Shown here in pieces: positions 16,627 through 26,112 of a stretch of 64,000 nucleotides of DNA. Below the pieces are notes generated by a model, which worked only from the letters and a program-made list of their open reading frames with translations, made no database searches and had not been told where the DNA came from. Made by a program: the position numbers and the translations under genes. The DNA lies in contig CP197396.1 in assembly GCA_052161885.1 (NCBI GenBank), forward strand, positions 4,774,001 through 4,838,000, written 5' to 3'. The stretch comes from QKTW01 sp052161885. GTDB lineage: Bacteria > Bacteroidota > Bacteroidia > Chitinophagales > Chitinophagaceae. The stretch's first letter is position 1. The number at the start of each line of letters is the position of its first letter.

Positions 16627-18293
16627 ATGAACAAAAATTATGTTTGGCGGCGGCTGGTCTCATGATGTGCACAACTGTCATGGCACAATGGTCTGAGCTG
16701 GGTACAGGGGCTAATGCGCTGAATGCAAACAGCAATATCCGTACCATAAGTGCAGACCGTTTTAGCAATTTATATGCCGGGGGGGTGTTTTCTAACGGCG
16801 CAGGAAATGAGTACATAGCCAAGTGGGATGGTGCTTCATGGGCTGAGTTGGGAAGCGGAGCTGGCGCCCTGAATGCGAACAGCGTTATCTGGACCAGCAC
16901 TACTGACAAAACCGGTAATGTATACGCTGCGGGCTTTTTTACGAACAGCGCCAATATGTATTATGTAGCAAAATACAGTGGCGGCTCCTGGGCCGAACTG
17001 GGAGGCGCTAACTCTTTGCATGCCAACAACACTATTTACTCCATCACCAGCGATACATCGGGACATATTTATGCTTCCGGCGACTTTACAGACAGTGCGT
17101 TATCTTTTTTGGGTCACCGCTATGTGGCAGAATGGAATGGTACAAACTGGATTGAATTGGGTACCGGTGCAAATGCGCTTAATCCGAACAATACAGTCCG
17201 TTCTGTGCTCACAGATCCTGCAGGTAATGTATATGCTGCCGGTGATTTTACCAACAGCTCCGGAGGTACATATGTAGCCAAATGGAATGGCAGCAGCTGG
17301 ACAGAACTGGGCGGGAATAATGCGCTTGGCGGCAACAGCAGTATTTACTGCATGGCCAGGGATGCTTCAGGAAATATCTACGCTGCCGGTAGTTTCACCA
17401 ATAGTTTGGGAGAAACATATGTGGCCAAATGGAATGGGGTTACCTGGACAGAACTGGGTGGTTTAAGTGGCATTGGTACCAACAGCAGTATATGGGCCCT
17501 TACTACAGATGCTGCCGGTAACGTATATGCTGCCGGGGATTTTACAGGTGGTGCGGCTGGTATGCATTACGTGGCAAAATGGGATGGCTCCTCCTGGTCC
17601 GAACTGGGATTTTCAAATCCGCTGAATGCTAACGGATATATTACGTCGCTGGTTGCAGATGCATCAAACAATGTATATGCAGGCGGTGCATTTACAGATT
17701 CATTGGGTAGCCAGTATGTAGCAAAATATGTAACACCGCCGGTGTGCAATGCGCCTGCAGGAGTTACAGCATCGGCAGTAATGCATGCGTCCGCTATAAT
17801 TTCATGGACAGCTCCTATACCAGCTCCGGCTAATGGTTACCAGTATTATTACAGTACAACCAATAGTGCGCCTGTGGCCTCTACTACTCCTTCTGGTTCT
17901 GTTACTGCAACATCTGCCGGCTTATCCGGCCTTACAGCTTCAACACAGTATTATGTATGGGTGCGGTCTGTGTGTGCGGCATCAGATACAAGTGCGTGGT
18001 CGTCGTTATACACATTTACCACCACCAGCGGTGTGGGTGTGAGCAATGCAACTGCTGCTGCGCTGTTCAGCATATACCCCAATCCGGCAAACGATATTAT
18101 TACGGTTAACAGCACAGACAACAGGATTGACGAAATAACGGTACTGAACATGCAGGGCCAGGTAACAGCACATGAAACGCCGGCAGCAACATATTGCCAG
18201 TTGCATCTTTCCGGCTATGCATCAGGTATATATACTATCCGTATCCGGACAAATAATAAAGTAGTAGTGCAAAAAATTGAAGTAGCGAAATAG
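16627..18293 (+). CDS. T9SS-secreted repeat protein with FnIII domain; start region disrupted
   Basis: From residue 10 or so the product has seven repeats of about 50 residues, each with a W-x-ELG start, a NVYAAGDFTN-like centre and a YVAKW end, as in a seven-bladed propeller of SBBP type. A fibronectin III domain follows (PAGVTASAVMHASAIISW, then LTASTQYYVWVRS), and then a type A T9SS sorting domain (SIYPNPANDIITVN ... ASGIYTIRI). The protein is therefore a secreted surface or extracellular cargo. The start is problematic: the long frame has no upstream ATG, opening with TTG 16644, which truncates the signal peptide (LAAAGLMMCTTVMAQ). ATG 16627 (MNKNY) lies in another frame and would restore a normal signal after a one-base change, so I annotate from 16627 as a probable frameshift. 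Confidence 0.8.
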
Positions 18294-18320
18294 CAGTACC
18301 CCTTTCCCCTAAGACCCAAT

Positions 18321-18349
18321 GCCCTCCGATTGTTCGGAGGGCTTTTTTA
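18321..18349 (+). terminator. Rho-independent terminator
   Basis: GCCCTCCGA / TCGGAGGGC with a short loop, then TTTTTT; directly after the T9SS repeat protein gene. Confidence 0.85.
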
Positions 18350-18357
18350 TTTTTGCG

Positions 18358-18864
18358 ATGTTAACTGTAAATCTTATGCTAAATATACAACGGGTAAAAA
18401 CGGACTGGAGCAAAGAAGCCCGGGGGAATAAAAAGGCCAGAGTCAGGAATGCATATCCAGAAGTGGCACTCATCGGAGAAACCGGAGACACAGGAGGGGC
18501 AGAATGGTATGACATTTGCCAGAAGATAACATTTGAAAGTTATAGCCCGGATGATGACGGAGTGTACCGGATAGATCATGAATACAACAACATGCTGGCA
18601 GTGCAGGAGGGAGAAACTGTAAAAATAAGTCTTACCAGTGCTGCGGGATTTCGTTACCACCTTTTTACTCTTGCCCCCAGGCAGTGGATACGCATAAAGT
18701 ATAACGGCATTTATTCAACAGACTACACATGGCGTTATTATAAGACCTCGCTGAATATTTATAATGGTAACCCTGCAGATCTTTCTCCCGATTATTTTAT
18801 TACTGCCGAGCCCGCAGGTATATTTTCAAAAAGAATATGGACAAGCAAAAAGAATAGAAAATGA
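18358..18864 (+). CDS. Hypothetical protein, first of a tandem paralogue pair
   Basis: About 168 residues, soluble, no signal peptide. It aligns along its whole length with the next gene: both have a Q-R-[VI]-K-T-[DE]-W-x-KEARG-opening, an RNAYPE segment, a middle ExxAVQEGExVKI-like strand, an RYNGIY/KYNGIYS-x-x-TWRY core and end in PIGSFSRRIWTSK-like PAGIFSKRIWTSK. The start is uncertain (ATG 18358 or 18376); by comparison with the paralogue a start near 18376 is also possible. Its stop overlaps the next start (ATGA), so the pair is translationally coupled. Family not recognised. Confidence 0.65.
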   Translation: MLTVNLMLNIQRVKTDWSKEARGNKKARVRNAYPEVALIGETGDTGGAEWYDICQKITFESYSPDDDGVYRIDHEYNNMLAVQEGETVKISLTSAAGFRYHLFTLAPRQWIRIKYNGIYSTDYTWRYYKTSLNIYNGNPADLSPDYFITAEPAGIFSKRIWTSKKNRK

Positions 18865-19358
18865 CGTTTACCTTGAATGTGCAGAGAATAAAGACGGAAT
18901 GGGGCAAAGAAGCCCGTGGCGGAAAGATGGCAGCATTGAGAAATGCCTATCCTGAAATTGTATTGATTGATAAGAGTAATACCCGGAAATATTTTCGTGA
19001 TAATGAAACCGGTATTGAACAAAACGTTGAGTTTACAACCTACAAGCTGCATGGGGATGATGAATGTCTTTTTGAAAATGGGTATGTGCGCGCAATGCAG
19101 GAAGGCGACAATGTAAAAATGATGCTTAGTGGCCCCGGTGAATATTTTTATAAAACGCTATGTGTGTTGGAGCCGGGAACCTGGTTGCAGGTACGGTACA
19201 ATGGTATTTACCCCCTTGAACATACTTGGCGATACTTCAAAGTGGTTTTAAATATTCATAATGGTGATCTTGCAAGTTTGCCGGAAGATTATTTTCTAAA
19301 TATGCCGCCTATTGGTTCTTTCTCTCGAAGAATATGGACTTCAAAAGAGAAAGAATAA
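18861..19358 (+). CDS. Hypothetical protein, second of a tandem paralogue pair
   Basis: A 165-residue soluble protein, clearly homologous to the upstream gene (shared QR-KT-W-KEARG opening, RNAYPE, YNGIY, HTWRY and the SxRIWTSK end) though divergent in the middle. The start ATG overlaps the upstream TGA by one codon phase (ATGA at 18861-18864). No enzyme motif, signal or membrane segment is visible; the many aromatic residues and GEYFYK/GTWLQVRYNG strands suggest a beta-rich fold. The pair may act as two subunits or as variant copies. A strong terminator follows. Confidence 0.75.
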   Translation: MTFTLNVQRIKTEWGKEARGGKMAALRNAYPEIVLIDKSNTRKYFRDNETGIEQNVEFTTYKLHGDDECLFENGYVRAMQEGDNVKMMLSGPGEYFYKTLCVLEPGTWLQVRYNGIYPLEHTWRYFKVVLNIHNGDLASLPEDYFLNMPPIGSFSRRIWTSKEKE

Positions 19359-19367
19359 TAAGATGCG

Positions 19368-19400
19368 AAAGGCCTCCGCTGCGTATCGGAGGCCTTTTGC
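19368..19400. terminator. Bidirectional terminator between convergent genes
   Basis: AAAGGCCTCCG / CGGAGGCCTTT with an eight-base loop; T-runs are available on both strands and genes converge here. Confidence 0.85.
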
Positions 19401-19418
19401 ACTATTATGCTTACCAGA

Positions 19419-20303
19419 TTATCTCCAGCTCCGGGCCTTACCTCTCCGCAGGCTGTCAAGGTGTGAGCAGGCTGTGTTTTTATCTTTACCGGCAATGATA
19501 CGCGACAGCCAGTCGCCATACATAGGGTTGGGCAGTATAATAAACCGTGTGCCGAATTTTTCTTTATTTCCGTCTACCAGGTCTTTAATCTGTGTTTCTG
19601 TTCCATCAGATAATACATCAAAGGTGTGAGCAAAGTCGGCTAGCTGATCGCCGCAGAGCACGAGAATTTCACAGTTTAAATCGTTTTCTATTTTCTGGCG
19701 TCGTAATTCTTTTGTAGAGCCGCCGGCAGCGGTAGTATCGCCGGGTGTTTTCAGCAACAGGTGTGCAGAGTCGGCACAGGGCAGATTCAGCTTCTTCAGG
19801 TTTTGAAGGGTAGCGTCAAACAGCGGATCTTTTTTACGGTTGGACACATAGAATACTTCACATTTTAGCTGCTTTGCATAATCCAGGAATTCGGCGGCGC
19901 CGGGCAGAGCAATGGCCTGTGCTGATTGTACCCAGGCATTCCAGGTTGAATCCGAATACAAAGCATTGGAAAGATACAGGTAACCCTGGTTGGGACTGTT
20001 ATCAAGAATGGTTTCGTCGAGGTCTACTACCACCGCGTTCTTTTTCTTCTTAAACAGCTTGTGTTTTATGTTATTGGCCAGCGCCATTCTGGCTACATTG
20101 TAACTTTGAATGTACAGTGCGCGCATCTCCGGCGAGTGCTGGAACCAGAGTACTGCCTGGGCGGTATATTCGCTGTAGCTGCAGTTGCCCGCAGCATTTT
20201 GTGTGTTATCTGTGCTGTTTGTTGCTACCTGGGTATTACTTGCTGGCTGCTGTTTGCAGCTAAACAGGCACACAGCCAGTAAAATAAAAATAGATTGTTT
20301 CAT
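19419..20303 (-). CDS. 5'-nucleotidase/acid phosphatase lipoprotein, e(P4) family
   Basis: A 294-residue lipoprotein of the HAD superfamily class B/e(P4) type. The signal ends in a lipobox (LFSC, Cys16), followed by an Asn/Thr-rich linker. The HAD catalytic motif I is DLDETILDN with the nucleophile and acid/base aspartates (about residues 93-101); motif II is VFYVSNRK; motif III/IV include LLKTP and LVLCGDQLADF. Family enzymes dephosphorylate nucleotides such as NMN or other phosphomonoesters on the outer face of the membrane, helping nucleoside or cofactor uptake. The length and motif spacing are normal. It is convergent with the paralogue pair. Confidence 0.92.
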   Translation of the reverse strand: MKQSIFILLAVCLFSCKQQPASNTQVATNSTDNTQNAAGNCSYSEYTAQAVLWFQHSPEMRALYIQSYNVARMALANNIKHKLFKKKKNAVVVDLDETILDNSPNQGYLYLSNALYSDSTWNAWVQSAQAIALPGAAEFLDYAKQLKCEVFYVSNRKKDPLFDATLQNLKKLNLPCADSAHLLLKTPGDTTAAGGSTKELRRQKIENDLNCEILVLCGDQLADFAHTFDVLSDGTETQIKDLVDGNKEKFGTRFIILPNPMYGDWLSRIIAGKDKNTACSHLDSLRRGKARSWR

Positions 20304-20420
20304 ATGCCGGTGTAGTTTTGTGAAAAGAGGGCGAATGTATATAGAATTATTATTTCCTGTATGTGTTGCTGTATTAAGATGCCGTTAAGTTATGCTGGTA
20401 ATGCAGTCTCATTTTTACAC

Positions 20421-20450
20421 AAAAAAAGCCCTGCATTGCTGCAGGGCTTC
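20421..20450 (-). terminator. Terminator of the cold-shock gene
   Basis: On the minus strand, AAGCCCTGCAGCAATGCAGGGCTT forms a near-perfect hairpin (arms AGCCCTGCA/TGCAGGGCT) followed by seven T; it sits 20 bases after the csp stop. Confidence 0.85.
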
Positions 20451-20471
20451 GAAGACAAATATGCTGAAGGA

Positions 20472-20663
20472 TTATGCTATTCTAACGTTGATAGCATTCA
20501 AACCTTTTTGACCATTCTGAACTTCATAAGTGACTTTGTCATTTTCACGGATTTCGTCGCGGAGACCTGAAACGTGAACGAAAATGTCTTGTCCACCAGC
20601 TGATGGAGTGATGAAACCAAAACCTTTAGTTTCATTGAAAAATTTAACTGTACCTTCTTGCAT
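20472..20663 (-). CDS. Cold-shock protein (CspA family)
   Basis: A 63-residue single-strand nucleic-acid binding protein. RNP1 is KGFGFITP and RNP2 is DIFVHVSGL, both in the standard position, giving a normal-size cold-shock domain. The start ATG is at 20663 (MQEGTVKFFNET); an upstream in-frame extension to 20714 is leader sequence. The AT-rich region upstream and the strong terminator downstream fit a monocistronic, leader-regulated csp gene. Function is as an RNA chaperone; whether it is cold-inducible or constitutive cannot be told. Confidence 0.93.
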   Translation of the reverse strand: MQEGTVKFFNETKGFGFITPSAGGQDIFVHVSGLRDEIRENDKVTYEVQNGQKGLNAINVRIA

Positions 20664-20714
20664 TAAAAAAATATAAAATGAATAATAAGCGAATGTACCA
20701 TTAAATACTGACAA

Positions 20715-21100
20715 AAAAATTTATTATTTGATTTTGGCTCTTTTTTTTTCTGAAATACAGCAGGATTGCCGGGCAACAGGCTGAATAGTACCCCGGTAGG
20801 TAAAATATAATATATAACTAAGAAGACTGTATCAGTCATCATTTATTCTTTTCAGTTGCCGCATTCTTTTCCTGAACCGTATTATTTTGCCGGATTCATC
20901 TCCCTGTGGCAATATTTTTATTAAAGTGTATGCTGTGAAAATTGCTCCCTGCATGAAAGCACCATTTCACAGTTCGGAAGCCTGTATTCCCTAGACTCGC
21001 CGCCGGCAGAACCAGTGAATGTTTAATTTAATATAACAGTCGACCGCCGGATTACAACTAAGGGGTTCCTGTCTTATCATTTGTTTTAAAAAACCAATCT
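20715..21100. other. Intergenic region, no gene seen
   Basis: Contains the AT-rich leader and promoter region of the cold-shock gene and the upstream region of the T9SS gene at 21101. The long poly-pyrimidine/A-rich run near 20740-20760 fits a csp leader. No RNA gene or repeat is recognised. Confidence 0.4.
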
Positions 21101-23164
21101 ATGAAAAAAACCAAACGCGCCCAACGCATTGGCCGCGCAGCAAAACTATTGCCTGCCTTGCTGCTTGCCTGTTCTGCAAACCTTTTAACTGCCCAGGATT
21201 TTGTAAAGACCTATCATGCAAATGTGGACATGAAGCAATACTCGATATTGCCCGTGGCAGATAAACCAATGTATGTAATGGCCGGTACGCTTCGCAACCA
21301 CTATGCTCACTTTGTGCGTACCGATGATAACGGTAACCAGCTAAACTCCGAGTTTTATATGGAGGTTGCTGCGCATAGCGAAGAACACGTTGTAAATATG
21401 CTGCAGATCGATGATGACACGTATGTTATTACCTGTTTGCGCAGAGATTCTCCACTCACCAGTACCAGCAAAGACAAGGTTAAGATCTACATTGTAAATG
21501 GGGGTGGCGCTGTAGTAGATGCACAGGTGCTCACCAGCTCGGCTACCGATTACAAGCACCTTTATCCTATGCATTCTGTTTACTATAATGGCATATTGTA
21601 TGTATGCGGCTTTGTAAGCAACCAGGATATTTATACAGATCCTAATGCCCCTTATTTCAGAGGTGCCAATACCAAAAAAGCATTTGTGTTGCGCTACAAT
21701 CCTGTTACACAGACGGTACTGAATACCCAGACCTTTGATAACACTTATACTTTCGTTAATATGCCTGGCCCCGAAGTGGCAGACTTTGACGTGGCTATGC
21801 ATATGAAAATAACCAGTAACGGTAAACTGTATGTAACCGGCGGCTGTAATGTTATCCAGGCGGCCACTACAATATCTCCGACCTATGCGCTTAACTCAGG
21901 TACGCTGAACCTGGAACTGGACGCCACAACGCTGGCAATCCAGAATACCAATACGACAACAAACGTCTACACTGCTTTTACCAACGAAACAGTTACTACC
22001 GCTTATAATTACGGGGAGTATGGCGTAGATATAGTGGAAGACCCTGTGAGCAGTGGGTATTTTGTGGTGGGCAACACTGCGGACTATTCAAAATTGATGA
22101 TAGGTACCGGTATAGATCCGCATAACATGCAGTTTACCTACATAGATAATAATTTCAGGCCCCAGGGCATCAAATCCCGTCAGCGAATCCATGGCTTTGA
22201 GAAAGGAGCCTGGGCTTTAACAGCAATGGAAAGCGCCTACGGGGCAGGTCATATGCTGATAGGTGGTATGCAGACAGAAGGTGATCCTAACTGTTATACA
22301 ACAACACCGCCGCCAAGCAAAGACAACTTCTATCCGTGTCTGTCGGATGTGTCGCTGCAATGGACCGGCAGTCCTGCCGCGCTTAATGGCACAATCAACG
22401 ACTGGAAGACATATGTGACGCATTTTACTACAGGCCCTTCATCACTTACCAACAGTTATTACCAGTATGGCGGTAGTGTGGCTTATAACGGGTGGAATCC
22501 GCTGTTTGCATCGCGCAGGCCTATAGGTAATGTATTGGGCGACAATAATGTTGTTTTTACAGCGCCTTCATGGAATAATGCTCCGCAGACATTGAACCTG
22601 AAAATGTCGCGTACCGACGATTATGGAAAAGTGCCGTCATGCCAGGATAGCTATGTAGATTGCGCACCGGGTATTGAACCAATGAATGTGGTGCATATAC
22701 CCAAAGTGACACTTTCATCATCTTCCAATATCTCTGTGACCACTACGGCTGCAAGCCTTACTGTTACAGCTGCTGCAGCGGCAAGTGTTCCGCAGGATTT
22801 CGGATTCCAGGAAGTGATCGATTGCGAACAGACGGGTGGCAATTATTACAGGACTGCTCCGGCTGCTGTAGCAACGGTACATGCAGCGCAGAGCCTGGGA
22901 GCAACCCTGGTGCCTAATCCTGCCAGCGATTATGTACAGATATCACTCAAAGGAAGCATTGATGCGGCTGCAGAAACAAAAATTGAACTGACAGACATTA
23001 CGGGAAAGCTGATAGCTACTTTGTACAATGGTAAAGCTGCAGGTATTACAGACCAGTCTCATTTTACACTGCCGGCAGTTGCTGCAGGTATGTATCTTGT
23101 TAAAATCTCTGTGGGCAACCAGGTATTACCAGTGCAGAAACTGATTATTAACGGGTCAAGATAA
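21101..23164 (+). CDS. T9SS type A sorting-domain secreted protein
   Basis: A 687-residue secreted protein. The N-terminus is a long signal peptide with a charged n-region (MKKTKRAQRIGRAAK) and a core ending in LLTAQ. The middle is beta-rich with many LYVTGG-, ILYVCGF- and MLIGGMQ-like strands at irregular spacing, suggesting propeller-type folding without clear repeats. The last 80 residues are a T9SS C-terminal domain (LVPNPASDYVQISL ... AAGMYLVKISVG, then KLIING), which directs export across the outer membrane. Two short Cys-containing segments lie near 380-420. No catalytic motif or family is recognised. A weak hairpin after the stop may terminate it. Confidence 0.85.
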   Translation: MKKTKRAQRIGRAAKLLPALLLACSANLLTAQDFVKTYHANVDMKQYSILPVADKPMYVMAGTLRNHYAHFVRTDDNGNQLNSEFYMEVAAHSEEHVVNMLQIDDDTYVITCLRRDSPLTSTSKDKVKIYIVNGGGAVVDAQVLTSSATDYKHLYPMHSVYYNGILYVCGFVSNQDIYTDPNAPYFRGANTKKAFVLRYNPVTQTVLNTQTFDNTYTFVNMPGPEVADFDVAMHMKITSNGKLYVTGGCNVIQAATTISPTYALNSGTLNLELDATTLAIQNTNTTTNVYTAFTNETVTTAYNYGEYGVDIVEDPVSSGYFVVGNTADYSKLMIGTGIDPHNMQFTYIDNNFRPQGIKSRQRIHGFEKGAWALTAMESAYGAGHMLIGGMQTEGDPNCYTTTPPPSKDNFYPCLSDVSLQWTGSPAALNGTINDWKTYVTHFTTGPSSLTNSYYQYGGSVAYNGWNPLFASRRPIGNVLGDNNVVFTAPSWNNAPQTLNLKMSRTDDYGKVPSCQDSYVDCAPGIEPMNVVHIPKVTLSSSSNISVTTTAASLTVTAAAAASVPQDFGFQEVIDCEQTGGNYYRTAPAAVATVHAAQSLGATLVPNPASDYVQISLKGSIDAAAETKIELTDITGKLIATLYNGKAAGITDQSHFTLPAVAAGMYLVKISVGNQVLPVQKLIINGSR

Positions 23165-23186
23165 AAGGTCAGATGTTTAGGGTTGA

Positions 23187-23220
23187 AAAGGGGTTTCGCA
23201 TAGCGGAATCCCTTTTGTTT
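23187..23220 (+). terminator. Probable terminator
   Basis: AAAAGGGGTTTCGC / GCGGAATCCCTTTT imperfect hairpin followed by GTTTTT, 20 bases after the stop. Confidence 0.6.
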
Positions 23221-23440
23221 TTATGCATTCAGTGTGGTTATTATAGGGGTAGAGATAAAATAAATGTATATGGTTAAAGTAAGGGGCGTTCTGCAGATCC
23301 GGGTAGTATCTTAATACGAGGCGCTTCCCCGCAATTTTTGTGTAATATACCAACCTTCACAAAGCGAAGGGTGTCCATATTTCCTGCAGATATGTGTCCG
23401 TCCCGTGTTTGCCGACTAAACAGCCTAAAATAAAATTCCC

Positions 23441-25378
23441 ATGAGAAAACTATTACCAGCCACCCTCGCATTCGCATTTGTATCTTTTTTTTATTTGCCC
23501 GCAAAGGCTCAGTCCTGGCGCTGGGGTATACGTGGAGGCAGTACGTACCTCGCTTCAAACGGGCCGGATGAAACGGTGATAGATATGGCCACAGACCCCA
23601 ATGGAAATGTATATGTGCTCAGCAGCGTGTACCAGTACAATCTATCTGTAGGCAATACCCCTGTAACCAGCTATGGCTCTGAGGATATATTGCTGACAAG
23701 CTTCAGGTGCGACGGTACGCTCAGGTGGACGAAGAATTTCGGTACCGCATCAGAGGACATTCCCGGCGCGTTAAAAACAGACTCCCTGGGTGGAGTCTAC
23801 ATTGCAGGAGCTTTTGCTAAATACTACGAGACTGTTCATTTAGACATGGACAGTACCTGGGCAACTGGGCCTTCTTACAAAACAATGTTCCTGGCCAAGT
23901 ATGACACTGCGGGAAACTATAAATGGTTGCGGATGCCGGAAGCTGATACCGTAGGTATTTTCGCAAGCATTTATAACGGTACAGTAGATATGGATGTGGA
24001 TGGTGCCGGAAATATTTACTGGATGATTTGCAGTGAGGGCGGACAAATTGCCAACGGAAATTACGTGGCGCCGGGCAATGGCCTTTACGTGCTCAAGTAC
24101 AGTAATGCCGGTGCCTTTCTGAATGGAACAAAGCTGCAGATCACGGCAAATATATATGGCCCCAGGACGTTTTATATGAAACGGGATTTCCGGCTGAAGA
24201 GGTATTATATAACAGGTAGTCTCTTATACACGAGCGGCATTACGTTTGGCGGAATACCAGAAACGCTGCCCGCTTCCGTTGGCGCTTTTGATGATTCGGG
24301 AAACCTGATCTGGCAGCGGCATAATACCAACGGCTTTGGTGGTGGCTTCTCGAAGCCGGTAACAGACAACGGCTATGTTTATCTTGCCGGCAACCTGGCA
24401 TCGGACGATACATTTAATACCTATGTTGCACACAACACACTGTCTCCTTACTATGGAAGTCCTTTTGTGGTAAAGCTGGACAGTAATGGTAATAATGTAT
24501 GGGCTATCAGTGCTATGAACGGGTTGTCTGCATCTGCGCTCACCACTGCAGATCTCACTGGCGACAGGATAACGGTAGCCGGTGCATATGACGGTGTGGT
24601 AAAGTGGCCCGGATGGAACGATTCGCTTTATTTATACGACTACTATGATGTATTTATAACCCAGCTCGACGCTGCTACGGGTGCTTTTATACGGGCCGAT
24701 ACATTGAGAAGCGGCCACGGTACGGCAGAGTTCCCCAGGAGATGCACATCAGACAGGCATGGTAATTTTTATGTAGGCGGCGATTTCCCGTCTGTATTAT
24801 ATGTAAACAATGCAATGCTCACCACTGCTGGTGGCGGATCAGATTTTTTTGTTGCCAAATATGGCTATGACAATTGCAATTGCACCAGTATTCCTGCGGC
24901 AAACTTTACAGTTGCACATACAGGTGCTGCTCATTTCCATTTTACCTATACCGGAACCACTACGGGCGTAGATAGTGTTGTGTGGAATTTTGGCGACGGG
25001 CATAGGGCTACAGGCGATACCTTATCTCATACTTTTACCGCAACAGGTGTCTATAATGTATGCGTTACTGCTTATTCCGTTTGCGGCAATAATACACATT
25101 GCGACACGTTGAATGTTCCAACCGGGATAACGAATCTTGGAGGAGCTTTTGGCGGCATAGAGGTGTACCCAAATCCGGTTTCCAATACATTATTTATTTC
25201 AGGCGCAGCAGCTATGCAGATAAATATTTACAGTATAGTAGGACAGCAGGTTTATAAATCTGTTGCTTCCGGCAGTAGTGCAGTGGTCGGTACCTCCGGT
25301 TTGCCTGCAGGCACTTATATCCTGGAATTGAGGGATACAGAAGGCAACAGGGCAGTTACTAAAATAATAAAGGAATAA
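23441..25378 (+). CDS. T9SS type A secreted protein with PKD domain
   Basis: A 645-residue secreted protein: signal peptide (MRKLLPATLAFAFVSFFYLP...AQ), a beta-propeller-like region of about 450 residues with GNVYVLSSVYQ-, GVYIAGAFAK- and GNFYVGGDFPS-type strands (SBBP-like), one PKD domain (VDSVVWNFGDG, then HTFTATGVYNVCVTA, roughly residues 490-560), and a type A T9SS sorting domain (EVYPNPVSNTLFISG ... PAGTYILELRD, ending TKIIKE). It is related in plan to the proteins at 16627 and 21101. Role is probably surface-exposed; ligand unknown. Confidence 0.88.
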   Translation: MRKLLPATLAFAFVSFFYLPAKAQSWRWGIRGGSTYLASNGPDETVIDMATDPNGNVYVLSSVYQYNLSVGNTPVTSYGSEDILLTSFRCDGTLRWTKNFGTASEDIPGALKTDSLGGVYIAGAFAKYYETVHLDMDSTWATGPSYKTMFLAKYDTAGNYKWLRMPEADTVGIFASIYNGTVDMDVDGAGNIYWMICSEGGQIANGNYVAPGNGLYVLKYSNAGAFLNGTKLQITANIYGPRTFYMKRDFRLKRYYITGSLLYTSGITFGGIPETLPASVGAFDDSGNLIWQRHNTNGFGGGFSKPVTDNGYVYLAGNLASDDTFNTYVAHNTLSPYYGSPFVVKLDSNGNNVWAISAMNGLSASALTTADLTGDRITVAGAYDGVVKWPGWNDSLYLYDYYDVFITQLDAATGAFIRADTLRSGHGTAEFPRRCTSDRHGNFYVGGDFPSVLYVNNAMLTTAGGGSDFFVAKYGYDNCNCTSIPAANFTVAHTGAAHFHFTYTGTTTGVDSVVWNFGDGHRATGDTLSHTFTATGVYNVCVTAYSVCGNNTHCDTLNVPTGITNLGGAFGGIEVYPNPVSNTLFISGAAAMQINIYSIVGQQVYKSVASGSSAVVGTSGLPAGTYILELRDTEGNRAVTKIIKE

Positions 25379-25438
25379 TAGAAGTTTAACGGAAGGTGCT
25401 GATAGAAGTAACAGCAGCCTTTTCCCGCAATTAAATTT

Positions 25439-25810
25439 TTACATCTCCAGCTGCTGTATAATATGATCCAGCAATTTAATAAAGACAGATTTGTCAAAAA
25501 GATTATTGAGCAGGGAAGAAATAACTATAGAGCGGTTTGAAGCATTTATTTCGTTGCGCAGATGTATAAAGTCTTCGAGCAATTGCTGTTTGTCAAAACT
25601 GGCTGCAGCTTTCCGGATGTCTTCCGGCCAGAGCGCAAATGCTTCTATGCCGCAGCACCATGCATTACAGTCTGTTTCCAGTCGTTCAATAAACGGCCAC
25701 AGCGGCTGGAGTAAACCATCAATACCAAACAGGTCGTCTGAATGTGTATCAAAATCCACCCACTGTATCCATTGGTCTTGTCCTATACTGATGTCTCCTT
25801 TGTGTGTCAT
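25439..25810 (-). CDS. Conserved hypothetical protein (possibly DUF6331-like)
   Basis: A 123-residue cytoplasmic protein with no signal or membrane segment. The central RLETDCNAWCCGIEAFALWPEDI recalls, from memory, the DUF6331 family, whose conserved feature is a Cys-Cys-Gly motif followed by a Phe/Pro stretch; the rest (LLEDFIHLRNEIN, LLNNLFDKSVFIKLLDHI) is helical. Function is unknown. It stands alone and is followed by an AT-rich gap of 300 bases. Confidence 0.65.
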   Translation of the reverse strand: MTHKGDISIGQDQWIQWVDFDTHSDDLFGIDGLLQPLWPFIERLETDCNAWCCGIEAFALWPEDIRKAAASFDKQQLLEDFIHLRNEINASNRSIVISSLLNNLFDKSVFIKLLDHIIQQLEM

Positions 25811-26112
25811 GGTTTGCTACATCTTATTTCCCGTCGGGCTACTCGGTTTCTGTATCAGAGTATTATGGTCTTGTCCTCTTTTAGAATCCATGTTTTTATA
25901 TCATGGTGCCGGTATCGGATACACTGCAAATATAGCTAATAATAGATAGTAAATACTGTGTTTATATAGTGCTAATATTTTTATGTTAACTTTTTTTTAC
26001 ACTTTATAATTGCTTTTCTGCGAAATATTACAATACCCGCCAGCCACATCAAAAGCTGTAGCTGTTTCTCTTCCGGGTGATACACTTTTCACTTGCCAGA
26101 TCTGCATCGCCA
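25811..26112. other. Intergenic stretch, nothing seen
   Basis: AT-rich upstream region of the minus-strand hypothetical gene at 25439-25810, downstream of the SDR gene. The plus-strand frames here only read across the neighbouring genes' opposite strand. No repeat, RNA or hairpin with a T-run is evident. Confidence 0.4.

Noticed and set aside
25491..25949. 152-codon plus-strand frame
   Set aside because: Mostly opposite the minus-strand gene 25439-25810 and then AT-rich noncoding; no family seen.
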